From positions 86,262,627 to 86,326,626 of the forward strand of contig JBANSL010000004.1 in NCBI GenBank assembly GCA_037127255.1: a DNA stretch of 64,000 bases. Reading direction: 5' to 3'. The notes under the pieces are model-generated. The model had not been told where the DNA came from, did not search any database, and was given only the letters and a program-made list of their open reading frames with translations. Below, piece by piece: positions 31,640 to 43,721 of the stretch. The translations under genes were made by a program, and so were the position numbers. Source of the stretch: Persicaria tinctoria. Lineage: Eukaryota; Streptophyta; Magnoliopsida; Caryophyllales; Polygonaceae. Numbering within the stretch: the first letter of the stretch is position 1; the number at the start of each line of letters is the position of its first letter.

Positions 31640-32560
31640 AAAATTCGATGCACCGGACAGGCCCGGTGGGTTGAGAGGCCGTAGCAACGGTGACGGAAAC
31701 CCGTCTTACAAACAGATACCAATAAAGTAAAGCAACCCTGCAAAACCGAGAAATAAAGATGCAACAAAGGCAAACACTAGCACTATCGAACGATGAACGA
31801 GCATGCAATGAAACCACTCCAACGCTAGAAAGTAGAGACAATTTAGGAATAACCGGAGAACTTGTAGAAATTAACCTCATATTTGGACCCGGGCGACGGC
31901 GAGCCATCAGGTTTCGATCACGTCCACGACCTCTCGTAGACGGCAACGAAGAGAAACACCGCATAAAAGCCGCTAGTCTTCAAGCCCAATAGAAAGCACC
32001 GCCGGACTCGATCAATGGATTTTATATATTGAAGCCCTTTCAGGATTTAATCAAGCTGCACAAACACTAGAAGATACAACGCTAGTGCAGGCAAACAGAG
32101 GGGAGCAAGCGTGAACAAGCACGCGCCACCCGACCAACCGAGGGCGAAGAGCACCGCAGTTGAAGGGTGGGAGACTTTGAGGGCAAAAGTAGCCAGCGGG
32201 ATCCAGGGCACCGGAAACCAAATTGGCGGCCAATACCAGTGAAATCAGGGGCGGGGAACTCAAAATCGGACACAAAACCATCCGATTTAGACACATGGGA
32301 ACGGATTTGGGGGATAGATTCAAATTTTAGGGTTTGACGAGGGATATGAAACCGCGAGGACACGGGCTCCCGGGGGTGCCGAGGAGGTCGCCAGAAGGAG
32401 AGGTAGAGGGTGATGGTGGCGGACATGGAGGCTGGGTTGTGGTGATGGTGGTGGATTTGTGGGTGGCGGTGGTGTTAGGGTTAATGGATAGGGTGTTTTT
32501 AAAGAGAGGCTCTACTAGGTGCACCAATATCTCTATATCTCTATAAAATCTATCTTTGAT
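31640..32560. other. GC-rich unclassified segment
   Basis: Composition rises sharply compared with both sides. Frames of 77-123 codons exist on both strands but overlap each other and lack family signals. It may be a captured gene 5' region or the 5' part of an old retroelement. No assignment is possible. Confidence 0.4.
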
Positions 32561-32584
32561 GCATTTCAATTATGAAATACAATA

Positions 32585-33058
32585 CTCCTCCGTTCAAATA
32601 TGCAAGATCATTTACTTTTCGGCACATAGTTTAAGGAGCTAAATACTATATAAAATATTGATTTTTTTAAAATTATTTTTTTACATTTGAATACTCCCTC
32701 TGTTCCATAATAAAAGTCACTTGACTTTTCGGCACGCATTTTAATGAGTTAAAAACTCTATAAAATATTATTTTTTTAAAACAAATTTGTTTTTATAAAT
32801 TCATACTTATAACTAACAAGTATGAAATTATTAAAAAAAATTGATTAAACAAATAATATTTTATAGTGTTTTTATCTCCTTAAAAAACGTGCATATAAGG
32901 ACAAACGACATTTATTTTGGAACGGAGGGAGTACTTATTAATAAAAAATGTTATATTGTAAACAATTAATTTTCAAAAAATTAATATTTTATATAGTATT
33001 TAACTCCTTAACCTACGTGCCAAAAAGTAAAAGATCTTATATTTCCGAACGGAGGGAG
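32585..33058. mobile_element. Stowaway-like MITE, outer element
   Basis: Starts CTCCTCCGTTCAAATATG and ends TTCCGAACGGAGGGAG, flanked by TA on both sides (32583-32584 and 33059-33060), as for Tc1/mariner-type Stowaway MITEs. The arms share inverted sequence (GATCATTTACTTTTCGG versus CCAAAAAGTAAAAGATC). It contains a second Stowaway. Confidence 0.85.
32694..32931. mobile_element. Stowaway-like MITE nested in the outer one
   Basis: Ends CTCCCTCTGTTCC and GGAACGGAGGGAG, TA duplications at 32692-32693 and 32932-32933. It sits wholly inside the element 32585-33058, so it inserted later. Confidence 0.9.
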
Positions 33059-33234
33059 TATTATTTTTATTTTTTATAAATAAGAAAATAAAAATAAATG
33101 ATAATTAGTGGGGTAGGTGATGAGTCAAATAAGTAGTGGGATGGGTAATAGGATGATCAATGTGGCAAGCAGCCAAGCACTAACAACAACAATTATTCCA
33201 ATATATTATGCACCTAGCTAGCAGGGTTTGGGGG

Positions 33235-33600
33235 TCGTATGCACCCTTTTCCCAACAAAGTTGAGAGAGTGTTTATGTGTGGACGAAAATGTTATAAAAA
33301 TATATAAATATATAAGGATATATAAGATAAGACTTACGCACTCAAATGAATTAAGCAAAACAAACTCAACAACATGAAAAATCTAGATAATGCAATAAGG
33401 ATGTAAAGAAACGTTATAGAACAACGGATACCCCCCAGGACACTTACTACTATATATCCCTCGCTGATAATGATTGCTCTCCTCCACTCTGTCCTATCTT
33501 ATACCGACTCTTCAGTGATGTCTAAAACGGCAAGATCTTGTCTGATCATCTTCTTCTAACTCTTTTTCGGCCACCCTCTAGAATGTCAAACACTCTCGAT
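33235..33600 (-). mobile_element. LINE 3' fragment, second copy
   Basis: On the minus strand about 33440-33560 reads MIRQDLAVLDITEE ... DRTEWRRAIIISE, the same C-terminal motif as at 25860-25945 and 54650-54770. A stop lies within the motif region. The adjacent 3' flank shares GAGAGAGTGTTT with the 25.7 kb copy. Confidence 0.68.
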
Positions 33601-34059
33601 AGCCAGAATACCACACCTATGCACCTATGCACTGTTCTATAACGTTTCTTTACACTTATCTTTTTACTGATGGTGCATATCACAAACACTAATGAAGTGA
33701 ATGTTTTTTTTTTATTGGTTCACAATGTAATGAGGAGGTGAATGATGGTATTTTGTGTCCAATTTAGAGACAGTTTTTGGGGATCATTTCTATCATGAAA
33801 ATTTTTTATCAGCCAAAAGTGAAAATGCATCATTTCATCTGCGTGTACAAAACTATTTAATTATGCAATTACTGTACATTAATGTGTAAATGCATGAATC
33901 ACCGTACCAAAACATATAGAGACAGATGGGGTACAAAATTAATTAAAGCAAATGCAGTACATGCGGTTCATATCTCCCTGACAATTACTGGTAAGATGTG
34001 GGCCTTTTTTTTTATATAATCATGATAAATCAATTTCTCTCGATTAATGTGGCATGAAT

Positions 34060-34360
34060 CATCGTTGACCGACGACGCATTGGGGGTTTGGAGGGCGAAG
34101 CCTCCGGCGATAGTCTCGTTGTTTATTGTAAACGGGTCTATTGTCTCTCTGTTTTGGACTTTCAGTCTATTGTCTGTTTAGGGGTTCACGAGTCTCTTTA
34201 TATGTTCATGAAACGCCGACCCTTTGTAACCCTAATCTGTTTTGCTTACTCTAATACAAATCTAGTTCTCTACCCGTGAACGTAAGTAAAACATTATTGT
34301 CGAACCACGTAAATCTATGTGTCTTTCTGCGCTTTTATCACTCTCGTTCTAACACCCTCC
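34060..34360 (+). repeat. Possible solo LTR remnant (copia type)
   Basis: The segment ending GTCGAACCACGTAAATC ... TTCTAACA looks like the 3' part of a plant copia LTR, with CCCTAATCTG and a transcript-end-like T-rich stretch before it. The left end was not found and no target duplication could be confirmed. Confidence 0.4.
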
Positions 34361-35870
34361 TAAAAAGAAAAAGTTCCAATGTGTCATTTTAGCGTCTTTT
34401 ACAATTTTGTAGAGAGCAAACAAATACTCTTTATGTTGTAATATACGGAGTATATACCTTCATTTATTAAACTATTTTTTTAATTTTTTGATAACTGCAA
34501 CTAATACTTACTAATCAATACAAAAACATTTTCATAAAGTAAATATCAAAATATCTATAATAAAAGTTTTTTTTCATTACAAGCGCAATGTAGTGAATTA
34601 CTTTTTCTTATTGTGAATTAATTTTAAAATGGAGTCTCGCTCAACTTATATATATTGGATTATTAACGGACAATCGCTCGTATATATAACCCTCATCATG
34701 AATACAACAATTTGATCATCGATGACAATAAAGGTCCGTGCCCAATAGAAATAAAATTTGTATAAGATGTATGTTAAACATAGTGTAGAAAAGATGTATT
34801 TTAAAAATAGTGTAGAAAAAAAAATAGTGTAGAAAAGAGAGAATGATATATTCATCACATATAGTATATTATATACCATCTTTATTCGCCAAAATATGTC
34901 ATTTTATCATTTTTCACAAATTATTATATCTTCATTTATTACAATTTTTTTTTTAATTTATTAAAAACTACAACTAACAATATATTAATCATTTCAAGAG
35001 CATTTTCATATAATAGAGACTAAGATACATGCAATGATATATTTTCTTAAATAAAATTAATATTTTAAATGTGAGCGATTGTATGTCCATTGCAATGTTA
35101 CTCTCAAAAAAATCAATGTGAAATGGTATAAATTCTAAGACTTTATATGCATCTACATTCTACAATCTCTTCAATCATAATTAACAATTTATACATGTCA
35201 AAACATGTGCAACTGGATCATAAGTTGAGTTGCCCATCCTAAACCTTAAATTACTGCCTCGATCATAAAAATAATTGACATTTTAGCTTAGTCGGTCTTC
35301 AAAAAAACAGATTACGGGGTTCATCGATTAACATGTACATATTTAATGGTAAAGCATTGGTAGCAAAACTATGAACCAAGTAACCCAAATATGGAATGTT
35401 GCAATGTCATTGCAATTTCTTTTGATGCAATCACTTTGCAAACATTCCTCGTGTGAACTTGAAAAAGAGCAAAAGAGAAAAAAATAGAGTTTGCCAATCA
35501 AATATGCTTAGGTGGAAGACACCTTTCAAGGGAGACATGATTTTCCTAAGGCAAACATAAGATTACATTGGCGTGCTATGTGCAACTCTCCATCAAAAAC
35601 AAAACAATAAATAAAGTTGCAATTGCAAAGGAAAAGCAAACAAAAACACAGTTCGAGTCACTTTGAAAGGCTTCCCTTTAGCAACAACACATGGGGCCCT
35701 TGGTTCTTTTCGATGTTTTTTCGTAGGGATATTTATCTACGAGGAGCGTGGTGAGTTGGTTGAAAACTCTCTAATTCTGAGTTTGAATATGGAAACAGCA
35801 CTTTAATCCCCTTATTGGATCTACCCAGTATGAGATGGACTAAAACATTGATTTTGACCCCACAAAACAT
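34361..35870. other. AT-rich intergenic DNA with degenerate direct repeats
   Basis: A segment around 34425-34600 and another around 34905-35060 share an order of words (CTTCATTTATTA, ACTACAACTAA, CATTTTCATA), suggesting an old duplication or two copies of one AT-rich element. The rest (35.1-35.87 kb) holds nothing recognised. Confidence 0.45.
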
Positions 35871-35899
35871 TTGCAAATATTTTTATTTACAATTCATAA

Positions 35900-36660
35900 G
35901 GCTAAAATTATCGATTAATTTTCATGGGTTGACCATTAACACATGACATTGTGTACACAGATTCAAACTCATGCCAATGAGTACCTACTACTATTAGATA
36001 ATGCAAATTAATGGTCAGTTTTGAACCATTAATCTCTTATATATAGGCTATAGCCATGCATAGTGGTACCTCTAACTGCTACTTAGTGTCATTGGTAATT
36101 TTCGGATGGTTTTATTTCTCGTTTTTTTTGTTGGTCTTAATAAGTATTGGTTTTGACAAAAAAATATGTGAATTTTTTTTTATACGATTCAAAACTTTAC
36201 AATTATCGACTAATTTTCATGGGTTGATCACTAACAAAGTAACACGTGACATTGTGAACACAAATTCAAACTCATGCCAAGGCATGAATATCCACTATTA
36301 GATAATACTCCCTCGGTTAAGAAAAACATGTTGTTTTAAGTGTAAAATCTTATTGAGAAAAACATGTCGTTTTAGGTATTTTGGTGTTTACTTTCCAAAA
36401 TTACCCTTGTAATGATTAGAAATTTGTTAGTTGTAGTTTTCAATAAAGTGAAAAAATAAAGTAATAATTAGGAGTATAATTGTATTTTTGTTTGCTTTTA
36501 TTTGATTTCTTAAAACATGTGCAAATGTCTAAAACGACATGTTTTAATTAACGGAGGGAGTACAAATTAGCGGCCAAATTTGAACCATGAATCTCTTGCT
36601 AGTAGTGTCATTGGTATCTTTTCATATGGTTTTATTTCTCGTTTGTTTTTTGTTGGTCTT
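35900..36660 (+). repeat. Direct duplication, second copy carrying a Stowaway
   Basis: Unit A (about 35904-36138) and unit B (about 36198-36660) share ATCGAYTAATTTTCATGGGTTG, TTCAAACTCATGCCAA, CTATTAGATAAT and TTTTATTTCTCGTTTG. Unit B is longer because a Stowaway MITE (36308-36560) inserted at its GATAATA site. Confidence 0.85.
36308..36560. mobile_element. Stowaway-like MITE
   Basis: Ends CTCCCTCGGTTAAG and TTAATTAACGGAGGGAG with TA duplications (36306-36307 and 36561-36562). The arms share AAAACATGTTGTTTTA and AAACGACATGTTTTAA. Confidence 0.88.
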
Positions 36661-37497
36661 TTTTTTTTTTTTAATACAAGGAAATATTTAGAATGAGAGA
36701 CCACAGACGGTCTAACCCAATCCTAGAGCGTCCTTACGGACGAGCACACGCAGTTCTTCATTGGCCTCCAGAACTTCGTCGGCAGGGATACAGTAAATCA
36801 GATGCGCAATCCAATCTGCAACCGTATTAGCTTCCTTGAAAATATGACGAATTGAAATAGAATTAAAATTACACAATAGTAGCCTAATCTTCGTTATCTC
36901 GATAATCCAAGGGCAACTCCATTCACCCAAAAGAACTTTAACTATTGTGAGGTTATCCCCCTCTATAAGGATATTATCCAAACGCATAGCGTCAGCCCTT
37001 AGCAAGCCATTACGGAGGCCAAGAGCTTCTGCATAGATAGGAGGCATACCACCACATAAACCCCCACTAAGGGAGATGATAGAAGCGTCCGGGTTGCAGA
37101 TAACAAAACCAAAGGATGTCTTTTCACACTGCAGACTAGAACCATCGAAATTTAGTTTTACATAATTAAGGGGGGGTTTATCCCATATCACTTGTCTTCT
37201 CTGATGTTTATATTTATAATGACTAGAATGTTTTTGAAGCAGATGGCTCCTCGTAGGGTTATCATCCCAATCATCCGAGATTTTAAATTGAAATAGGATG
37301 TTTGAATCCAAGTTTGTTGTGTCGTTAGGAGTAAAGCCTTAATACGGTTAAGATTTGGAGTTTCTATAGGGTTAAAAACGAGGTGGTTCCTGTGAGTCCA
37401 AAGAGCCCACCAACAGAAAGCAAGAGTTCGACATTAGCTTGGGACCAATATGATCATAAATGCCTTGTAGTCTTGTAGAGCTATATCATTTCTTTGG
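36661..37497 (-). mobile_element. 5'-truncated LINE with target duplications
   Basis: A poly-T run at 36661-36672 (a poly-A tail on the minus strand) starts the element. A 12-bp direct repeat TTTGTTGGTCTT flanks it (36649-36660 and 37498-37509). The interior is the end of a LINE polyprotein with an RNase H domain. The short length fits 5' truncation during target-primed reverse transcription. Confidence 0.85.
36712..37311 (-). pseudogene. LINE-derived RNase H-like domain
   Basis: The minus-strand frame of 199 codons reads KPPLNYVKLNFDGSSLQ (first catalytic Asp), AEALGLRNGLLRA (Glu), ILIEGDNLTIV (Asp) and HIFKEANTVADWIAH (final Asp). This is the RVT_3-type RNase H found at the C-terminus of plant LINEs and in LINE-derived genes. 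The four acidic positions look intact. The frame upstream (towards 37497) resembles the zinc-finger RT linker, with CWWALW and HRNHLVFNP. It is most likely a relic of the truncated insertion rather than a host gene. Confidence 0.8.
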
Positions 37498-37509
37498 TTT
37501 GTTGGTCTT

Positions 37510-38950
37510 CATTTGCTTTTTATCGGATACAACACTTGATATTAAGTTTTTTTTTTTCTTTTAAAAAAACATGGGACCTACAACCCAAAATGACGCCATC
37601 TCTTTCAAGAGATAAAAAGAGGGGAAATGGGGGTTTTATCCTACTCAGGATGATGTGGAAGGTGTCTTAAGTTTGGACTGCATTTTTGATGGAGACTTGA
37701 CCATGGGAGCTTCAAAATTCCTTACCTTCCAATGATATAAGACAACACCCACTTCAAAAAGGGCAAAAAAGGAACATATAAGGAAAAGGGTTTTGTTTAT
37801 CTTAAGATAATAAATACTGTATGATTATGATAAGCATTTATTTGATCATGGATGATGTGTCATCTTAATAGTTTAGGTTCATTTGTGTTTGGGGAAAAGA
37901 CAAACACTATGAACCTATTGTTTGATTCTTGAAATTATGTGATTTAACTTGGAATAATCCAAATTCAACTATTTATAGGCATGATCATTGACTTATCAAA
38001 TTATCTTTGCAGATATACCATTGACTAATTATGCATGATAATCTTACTAAAAGACAACAACATCAAGATCATGGTAGAAAGTAATTAAAAACTTTGGGTC
38101 GATTTTGACTAGTTAATTTTTATTTAAACTGTATTTCTAATTTTCTTTCAAGGGTATATGTTAAAAATCCCGATCGAAAAAAATTTCCTGACACCCAAAA
38201 AAAACAATATTTAAAAAAAATTAATTTGTTGAATCTTTCCAAATTGAGTCATTTGGGACATAAGTTAGAAAAACCGAATTTAAATGCTAATGCTTATAAT
38301 ATTGTACTAGACTAGCCCACAACATATATGTTGACATGTGGTTCTCTCACATAAGAAAATATAGATATATTTTGAACAATCTATAAGTTTGACGAGTCAA
38401 TTATCTCGTTATTTATGTGTTAGGTTTTTCAATACACGAGTCCACACACAATCAAAAACGGACTAAGGGACCTCCAGCCAGCCCCATTTTTACAAAAATA
38501 AAATAATAGATAGAAAAATAATAATAAAAAATGTTCATTTATTTATTAAATTAAGGATTTTGTTAATAAAATTATACGGAAGAGAAAATTTGTGTCTACA
38601 TAGCTCATCCGAATTTGAATTTCTGATTTCGTGCTTGCCCACAACTATCCTCTTAACATCTTTACCCTCGCTGAGTTCTTTGGATTCCACAATTGTTAGG
38701 CTTTGATGATGCCATTATCATTTCTATTGCCTATATGATGATAGCTGATTTTTTATTTTTTTTTTAAATGTGAAGCCTGAAAAGCAATCAACGGTCAAGA
38801 CTCAAGAGTGAGGCTTGGTGGAAGTTGGGGAACTGTTGGGGAAAGGTGTGAATGTGGTTTGGGGTATGAACTATGAAGGGACCCACTGCCACTTTGGAAT
38901 TTTGTAGGGTCGCTCCAGACAAGCAACCTCTCCTCTTTCGGTGTTTTATT
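37510..38950. other. Intergenic DNA upstream of the NAC gene
   Basis: Noncoding and AT-rich with scattered homopolymers. No transposon ends recognised. The last few hundred bases probably include promoter sequence of the NAC gene. Confidence 0.5.
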
Positions 38951-39028
38951 TGACATTTTTATTTTAAATTTTTATTCCAAGCTTTCAGTTGTCTCCCTCC
39001 AAATACAAACTGAAAGTCTGAATTCTGA

Positions 39029-39038
39029 AAAGGCCTAT
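39029..39038 (+). promoter_or_regulatory. TATA-like motif of the NAC gene
   Basis: CTATTTATAT lies about 30 bp upstream of a CT-rich stretch (CCCCCTCCTCCTCCTCTC, about 39069-39086) that looks like a plant transcription start region. Inferred, not proven. Confidence 0.5.
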
Positions 39039-39270
39039 TTATATGACCGTTTTGAGCTCCTCTTCATTCCCCCTCCTCCTCCTCTCTTACACTAACCACT
39101 CCAATTGACCTCTTCAAATCTTTAATACAACCATTGTTCAGGTGGTTCAGTTGACATTGGTTCTTTTCATTTAGGACTTTTGTCAAACACCTGGCAGGCA
39201 TTTGAAAATTGAGCTAGGGTTTGAAAATTCTAGCTGAAATTTCACTGGGAGTTTCAATTGGGTGATTTTT

Positions 39271-39342
39271 ATGAAGCTTTTGGTTTGGTTGCTGGAGGGT
39301 TTTCAAATTTCAATTGGTTTGGATAAAGCCCGTGATTAGATC
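39271..39342 (+). CDS. Possible upstream ORF in the NAC leader
   Basis: ATG 39271 opens a 23-codon frame (MKLLVWLLEGFQ ... LDKARD) ending TAG, before the putative leader intron. If the leader is transcribed from about 39060, this uORF would be in the mRNA. A second ATG frame (39421-39567) would be removed by the predicted intron 39362-39614 (donor GGGTAAGT, acceptor TTTTTCTCAG). Short and unproven. Confidence 0.3.
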
Positions 39343-39631
39343 ATAGTAATTAAATTGTTGGGTAAGTGAGGTGGTTTGGGGCTTTGGTTACACCAAAACA
39401 AGAGCTTGTTTCTTCAGAAGATGTTCATAGATTTGAACAAGGGATACATCCTGTGGAAGTTCTGTCTGATCCTTGACACCAAGCTTTCCGTCGAAAAAAG
39501 CTTCTACTTTTGGATTTTCCAGATTTTCATTAGGTATAGCTTGAGCACAGACCTGTTGTTGTCTTAGTTCTGAATTAAGCACACTTGTTGGTAATTAAAT
39601 CCAATTTTTCTCAGTAGTACTTTGTTGTGTA

Positions 39632-40840
39632 ATGGGATCATTGCCACCCGGTTTTCGGTTTCACCCAACCGACGAAGAGCTGGTTGGGTATTACCTTAAG
39701 AGAAAGGTAGAAGGACAGGAGATTGAGCTTGAAGTGATTCCTGTGATTGACTTTTACAAGTTTGATCCATGGGAGTTACCAGGTAAAATCACAAACCACC
39801 TTAACAATGTAATGGAAAATTGAGCTAAATCTTTTTGCTTTATTCTTACATTGCATCCAATTCCTAATTGCAGAGAGGTCATTTCTTCCTGGAAGGGACA
39901 TGGAATGGTTCTTCTTCAGTCCAAGGGACAAGAAGTATCCGAATGGCACAAGAACAAACAGAGCCACCAGAGCTGGCTACTGGAAAGCCACTGGCAAGGA
40001 CCGGAAAGTGGCATCCGGCTCCTCCATCATTGGTTACCGAAAGACCCTTGTTTTCTACCAAGGGCGCGCTCCATTAGGGGATCGGACAAACTGGGTGATG
40101 CACGAGTATCGCCTATGTGATGACCACTCTAATGGATCACCCAACTTTAAGGTAAAATTTTGGTCTGAAACTGCTGCATACACAGTCAAAGATATGCAAC
40201 AAATTGAATTGTGGCTAATTGTTTGTTTTCCAGGGTGTTTTCGTGTTGTGTCGTGTTGCTAAAAAGACTGAGACGAAACCGAGTCCAGCTAGTTCCAATG
40301 TGGAGGTGAATAAGGACTTGGCCTCTGCTGAAACAGCAAATGAGCCTCTAAGCATTTCTAGTGCTTACTCCACCCCAATCTCATCACCATTCGACATCAC
40401 TCGTATTGGAGAGTTGGATATGAGTTCAGCTCAGCCCAACTCAGATAACATGTGGGTCTCTCCTGAGTTGATCCTTGATTCCTCCAAGGTATGCCATTTG
40501 ATCTGATTCGTACGAACTTACCACGAAAGCTCTTTAAGCGACAAACTAACATGACATGTCCCCTTTGCATCAGGAATACTCTCAAGGGCAAGAAGCTGTT
40601 CTAAACTACTTGCCACAACAGTATGAATGCCAGACCTCAATGGCTCCATGGCAGCCTTGTAATCAACAGGGTTTTTCCCCAAATTCATCGTACTCGAACT
40701 TCAATGGGGAAATTGAGCAAGCAGGGATCATGGGAAACATGTCGTCGTACTCAGGAGACATGGACTACCTAGGGTATTATGGGAATGAAGACATACAATA
40801 TGAATGCTATGGCCAATTATGGGACTCATGTCAGGGTTGA
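39632..40840 (+). CDS. NAC-domain transcription factor (ANAC071/ANAC096-like)
   Basis: Four exons, 39632-39782, 39874-40151, 40234-40488 and 40574-40840, all with GT-AG introns, give about 316 residues. The N-terminal NAC domain (about 1-155) contains subdomain A ([19 protein letters not shown]), B ([16 protein letters not shown]), C ([20 protein letters not shown]), D ([12 protein letters not shown]) and E ([12 protein letters not shown] ... FVLCRV). NAC proteins bind DNA as dimers in the nucleus through this domain. The Asn/Ser/Tyr-rich C-terminus, ending GQLWDSCQG, is the likely activation region. The extended motif [18 protein letters not shown] and [11 protein letters not shown] resembles the ANAC071/096 subgroup, linked in Arabidopsis to tissue reunion and stress responses; that role is transferred by similarity. 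The start is chosen because it begins the domain. All exons are intact. Confidence 0.95.
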
Positions 40841-41510
40841 AGCCTCCTTAGATGGCTTTGTTATCGTGTTCTCGCTTTTTCAGTAGGGCTCTTCCAAGAC
40901 GACGCCTTTTTATAAGTTGGTTCTTGGGACTGTAGATCAAGTAGTCCCAAGGAGTAAGTAGAGATGGGAAATCCTCTTAGTGATGATCACTATTATCGAT
41001 TGCTCTAAGAGATGTTTTTAATGCCATTAATTTTCTGTATCTTTTTACTGTTGGAATCTATGGAAGGCCCCTTTTGTTTCATACTGTCTACACAAAACAT
41101 GAACAAATGCATTACATAACATGGAATGAGGATAGTAATACTTTGTATCGATTTGTGTGTTGTTGATCTTTTTAAAGATTTTTGATTGGTTAAGAGATGT
41201 AGGGGTATTAAAAAAACAATAAAATTTATGAAAAAGTTAGTGGAATGATGATGTTGATTGAGGGGTGAGTGTTTTTATTAAAACTTGTGCAAAATTGTAA
41301 AACAACTTAAATTTTGAGACGGATGAAATAACAAGGTAGAGCAACACGAAAACTCCTACTAATAAGGCTATCACAGGCATTGGCAAGGTTTATTACTATG
41401 CTCTATGCTGCAACTGCATCAACAACCGAAGAAGCAAGATACTATGAGACCGAGTTAACTAAGAATTTTACGAAAAAGATGACATTTTTCTCTAACTTTA
41501 CTAGCTAGTA
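40841..41510. other. NAC 3' untranslated region and intergenic DNA
   Basis: The 3' UTR probably runs to about 41100, where TTTTGTTTCATACTG and AT-rich sequence occur. No other feature was seen to 41510. Confidence 0.5.
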
Positions 41511-42799
41511 GCTTTTAGCTTTTCTAATGTGAAACAAGGACAAGTTATAAGTTTACAACGATCATATATACTTTATCACTTCTTGTGACAGATCAATGTT
41601 CAAACTTCCGAAAAGGGGCAAAAGTGTGATGCAGCAACGCGCTTAACTCGTGTCATCAGAACTTGTAAAACCAATAAGGCAAGTATAAAGACAGTTATAT
41701 GACATTGTTTAATCTGAAGTTTTGCTGAAGTGGTTTCCTGAATAAGAATCTCGGTAAAAGAGGATGACACCGCCCAAACTCTCAGCGGAAGCACCCAAGA
41801 AAACCCAAAGAACAACAATTAAGGCTCCTTTTCATTGCAACAACACTACACCATCTCAGATTCCCTTCAAATGGATTCGCCGTCTTTGATTTCTACATAA
41901 ACTAGATCAAAACACTGAGCTAATCATCCTTTTACATGAGTGTATAGCCCCCACTTACATTGGCCATGATCTCTCTTTAGATGCACCAAACAAAAACTGA
42001 TAAAAATGGTTACTTTGGAGTTTGGGGGCATAAATTTCAATGGAGTATCCCTTTTGCTTTTGGGGATTGTAAAGAGCATCATTGGTGGATTATGATCATG
42101 CAAGCTAGTGTTTTAGATGCACTAATAAAGTATGATTAAGACTAGAAAGAAACCACAAACAATTCAAGTTTTATGTTTCACACTGCAAAAAAAAAAAAAA
42201 AAAAGATTATACATTGGAGTTGTATAAAACACTTGCATGAGAATCAAGGTAAAGCTAAAAGGAACTGCCACCCCCTAAGCCAGAAAGGCAAATTATAGAC
42301 TCATTTAACTGTTAATTAGGTATGCAAATTGCAAAAAGTATTTATTAATTAGTTAATGAAATGGGAAGCATCAATAAGTGTTTATTTCAAATGCTTGCTT
42401 AATTAATGAATGGTTTTACAATGACAAATAGCATACCTGAAATATTTGTAGATATAGTGCTACTTCTTAAATTACCTCGAATAAGCTTATATCAAGCATG
42501 TTTAATGCCTCAAACTATGACAATTTAATGTCAGGACAAATATTTAAGCCTCATTACTCTTCAGAGAAATATAAAATTGTTGAAAGAGATGAAATTTTTT
42601 TGTTTGGTAAGCTGAAAAAGATGAAATTTAATTGCCCTAAAAGTGAGATATTGCAGCAGGAGATGCCATGTTGATTTTTCATATATAGTGAACTCATGCT
42701 TTGAGCAAGAATTTAAGGGAGCACTAGACAATTAATGGGGAAACAGCTCTTCAAAAGCAACTAGGGAAGAGATATGTGTTTGTAATTAAGGGTAATTAG

Positions 42800-43060
42800 T
42801 TCACCCAAAAAAATTAAGGGTAATTAAACCTTTTTTTTTCTTGGCCATCTAATTTGGTACAAGGTCTAGGGTTTGAATTTAGGACTACTGTAAAATAATA
42901 GTCAGCGGGGTTCCATCCTAAAACCAATTGGCAACAGGAGGGGTGACCCACTGACTTATATGCAAGGCTCGGGTTATCGTGTTTTTCGATGTGGGACAAT
43001 CTCAAGACATCACAACAAATAATGTGAAACTTATGAAATTTTACCCATTAACAAACTTTC
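42800..43060. repeat. Possible LTR/TRIM-like remnant
   Basis: The block CTAAAACCAATTGGCAAC ... ACTTATATGCAAGG ... GATGTGGGACAATCTCA is of a kind common in dispersed plant repeats. Shorter pieces of the same phrase (CTAAAACCAATTGGYAAT) recur at 45853-45871 and 46232-46250, flanking the Tourist-like element. Class not certain. Confidence 0.4.
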
Positions 43061-43721
43061 CACATCATCTGATGTTACCACTAACACAGACTTTCAAGTG
43101 GAATTGCCTAATTAAGCTAATTTGTTCCTTCACCAAGGCATTTGCAAAGCCATTGATCTTGGTCTTACTCATGTCACCTTCGTCTTTTATGGGAGATTGA
43201 AATCCTCATCTTTGACTACCTCTGTCTTTCTTCCTTCACTTGGCTCATGATCGACAGCTACCTGATCGATCGGATTGCAGATGCTATTGAATAGTGGTCC
43301 AGGGCTTGACATATTTCCAAACAAAGAAAGATTTTTCCCCTAATTTTAAATAGTGTGCTCTTTAGCTTTTCAAGTGTGAAACAAGGACAAGTTAGCAAAA
43401 AGATTGGTGATCTATATATGAAATGAGTGCAAAAATGATCAAATAAAGGGACTCTTCAATCAACGTACATATATATTGCAAGTGTCATATTCAACATCAT
43501 AGCGATCATATCTTATATGCTCTTTTCACATTGATTGGCAAATCCAACCCCGACCCAGAAAATAAAATAGGCACCGATCGAGTTCCGAAAGTTGGCTTTC
43601 CCTCCTCATCCTTTCAATTATATAGCTTGTGTTATGAATGGTTACTTTGGAGTTTGGAGTAATTAAGAGTGGGAAATGAGGCGGGTTATAGATGGATGAA
43701 GTTATTTCGTCACCCGTCCAT

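Noticed and set aside
32051..32569. Frames of 70-114 codons on both strands
   Set aside because: Mutually overlapping, Pro/Arg-rich, no recognisable family; GC-rich segment only.
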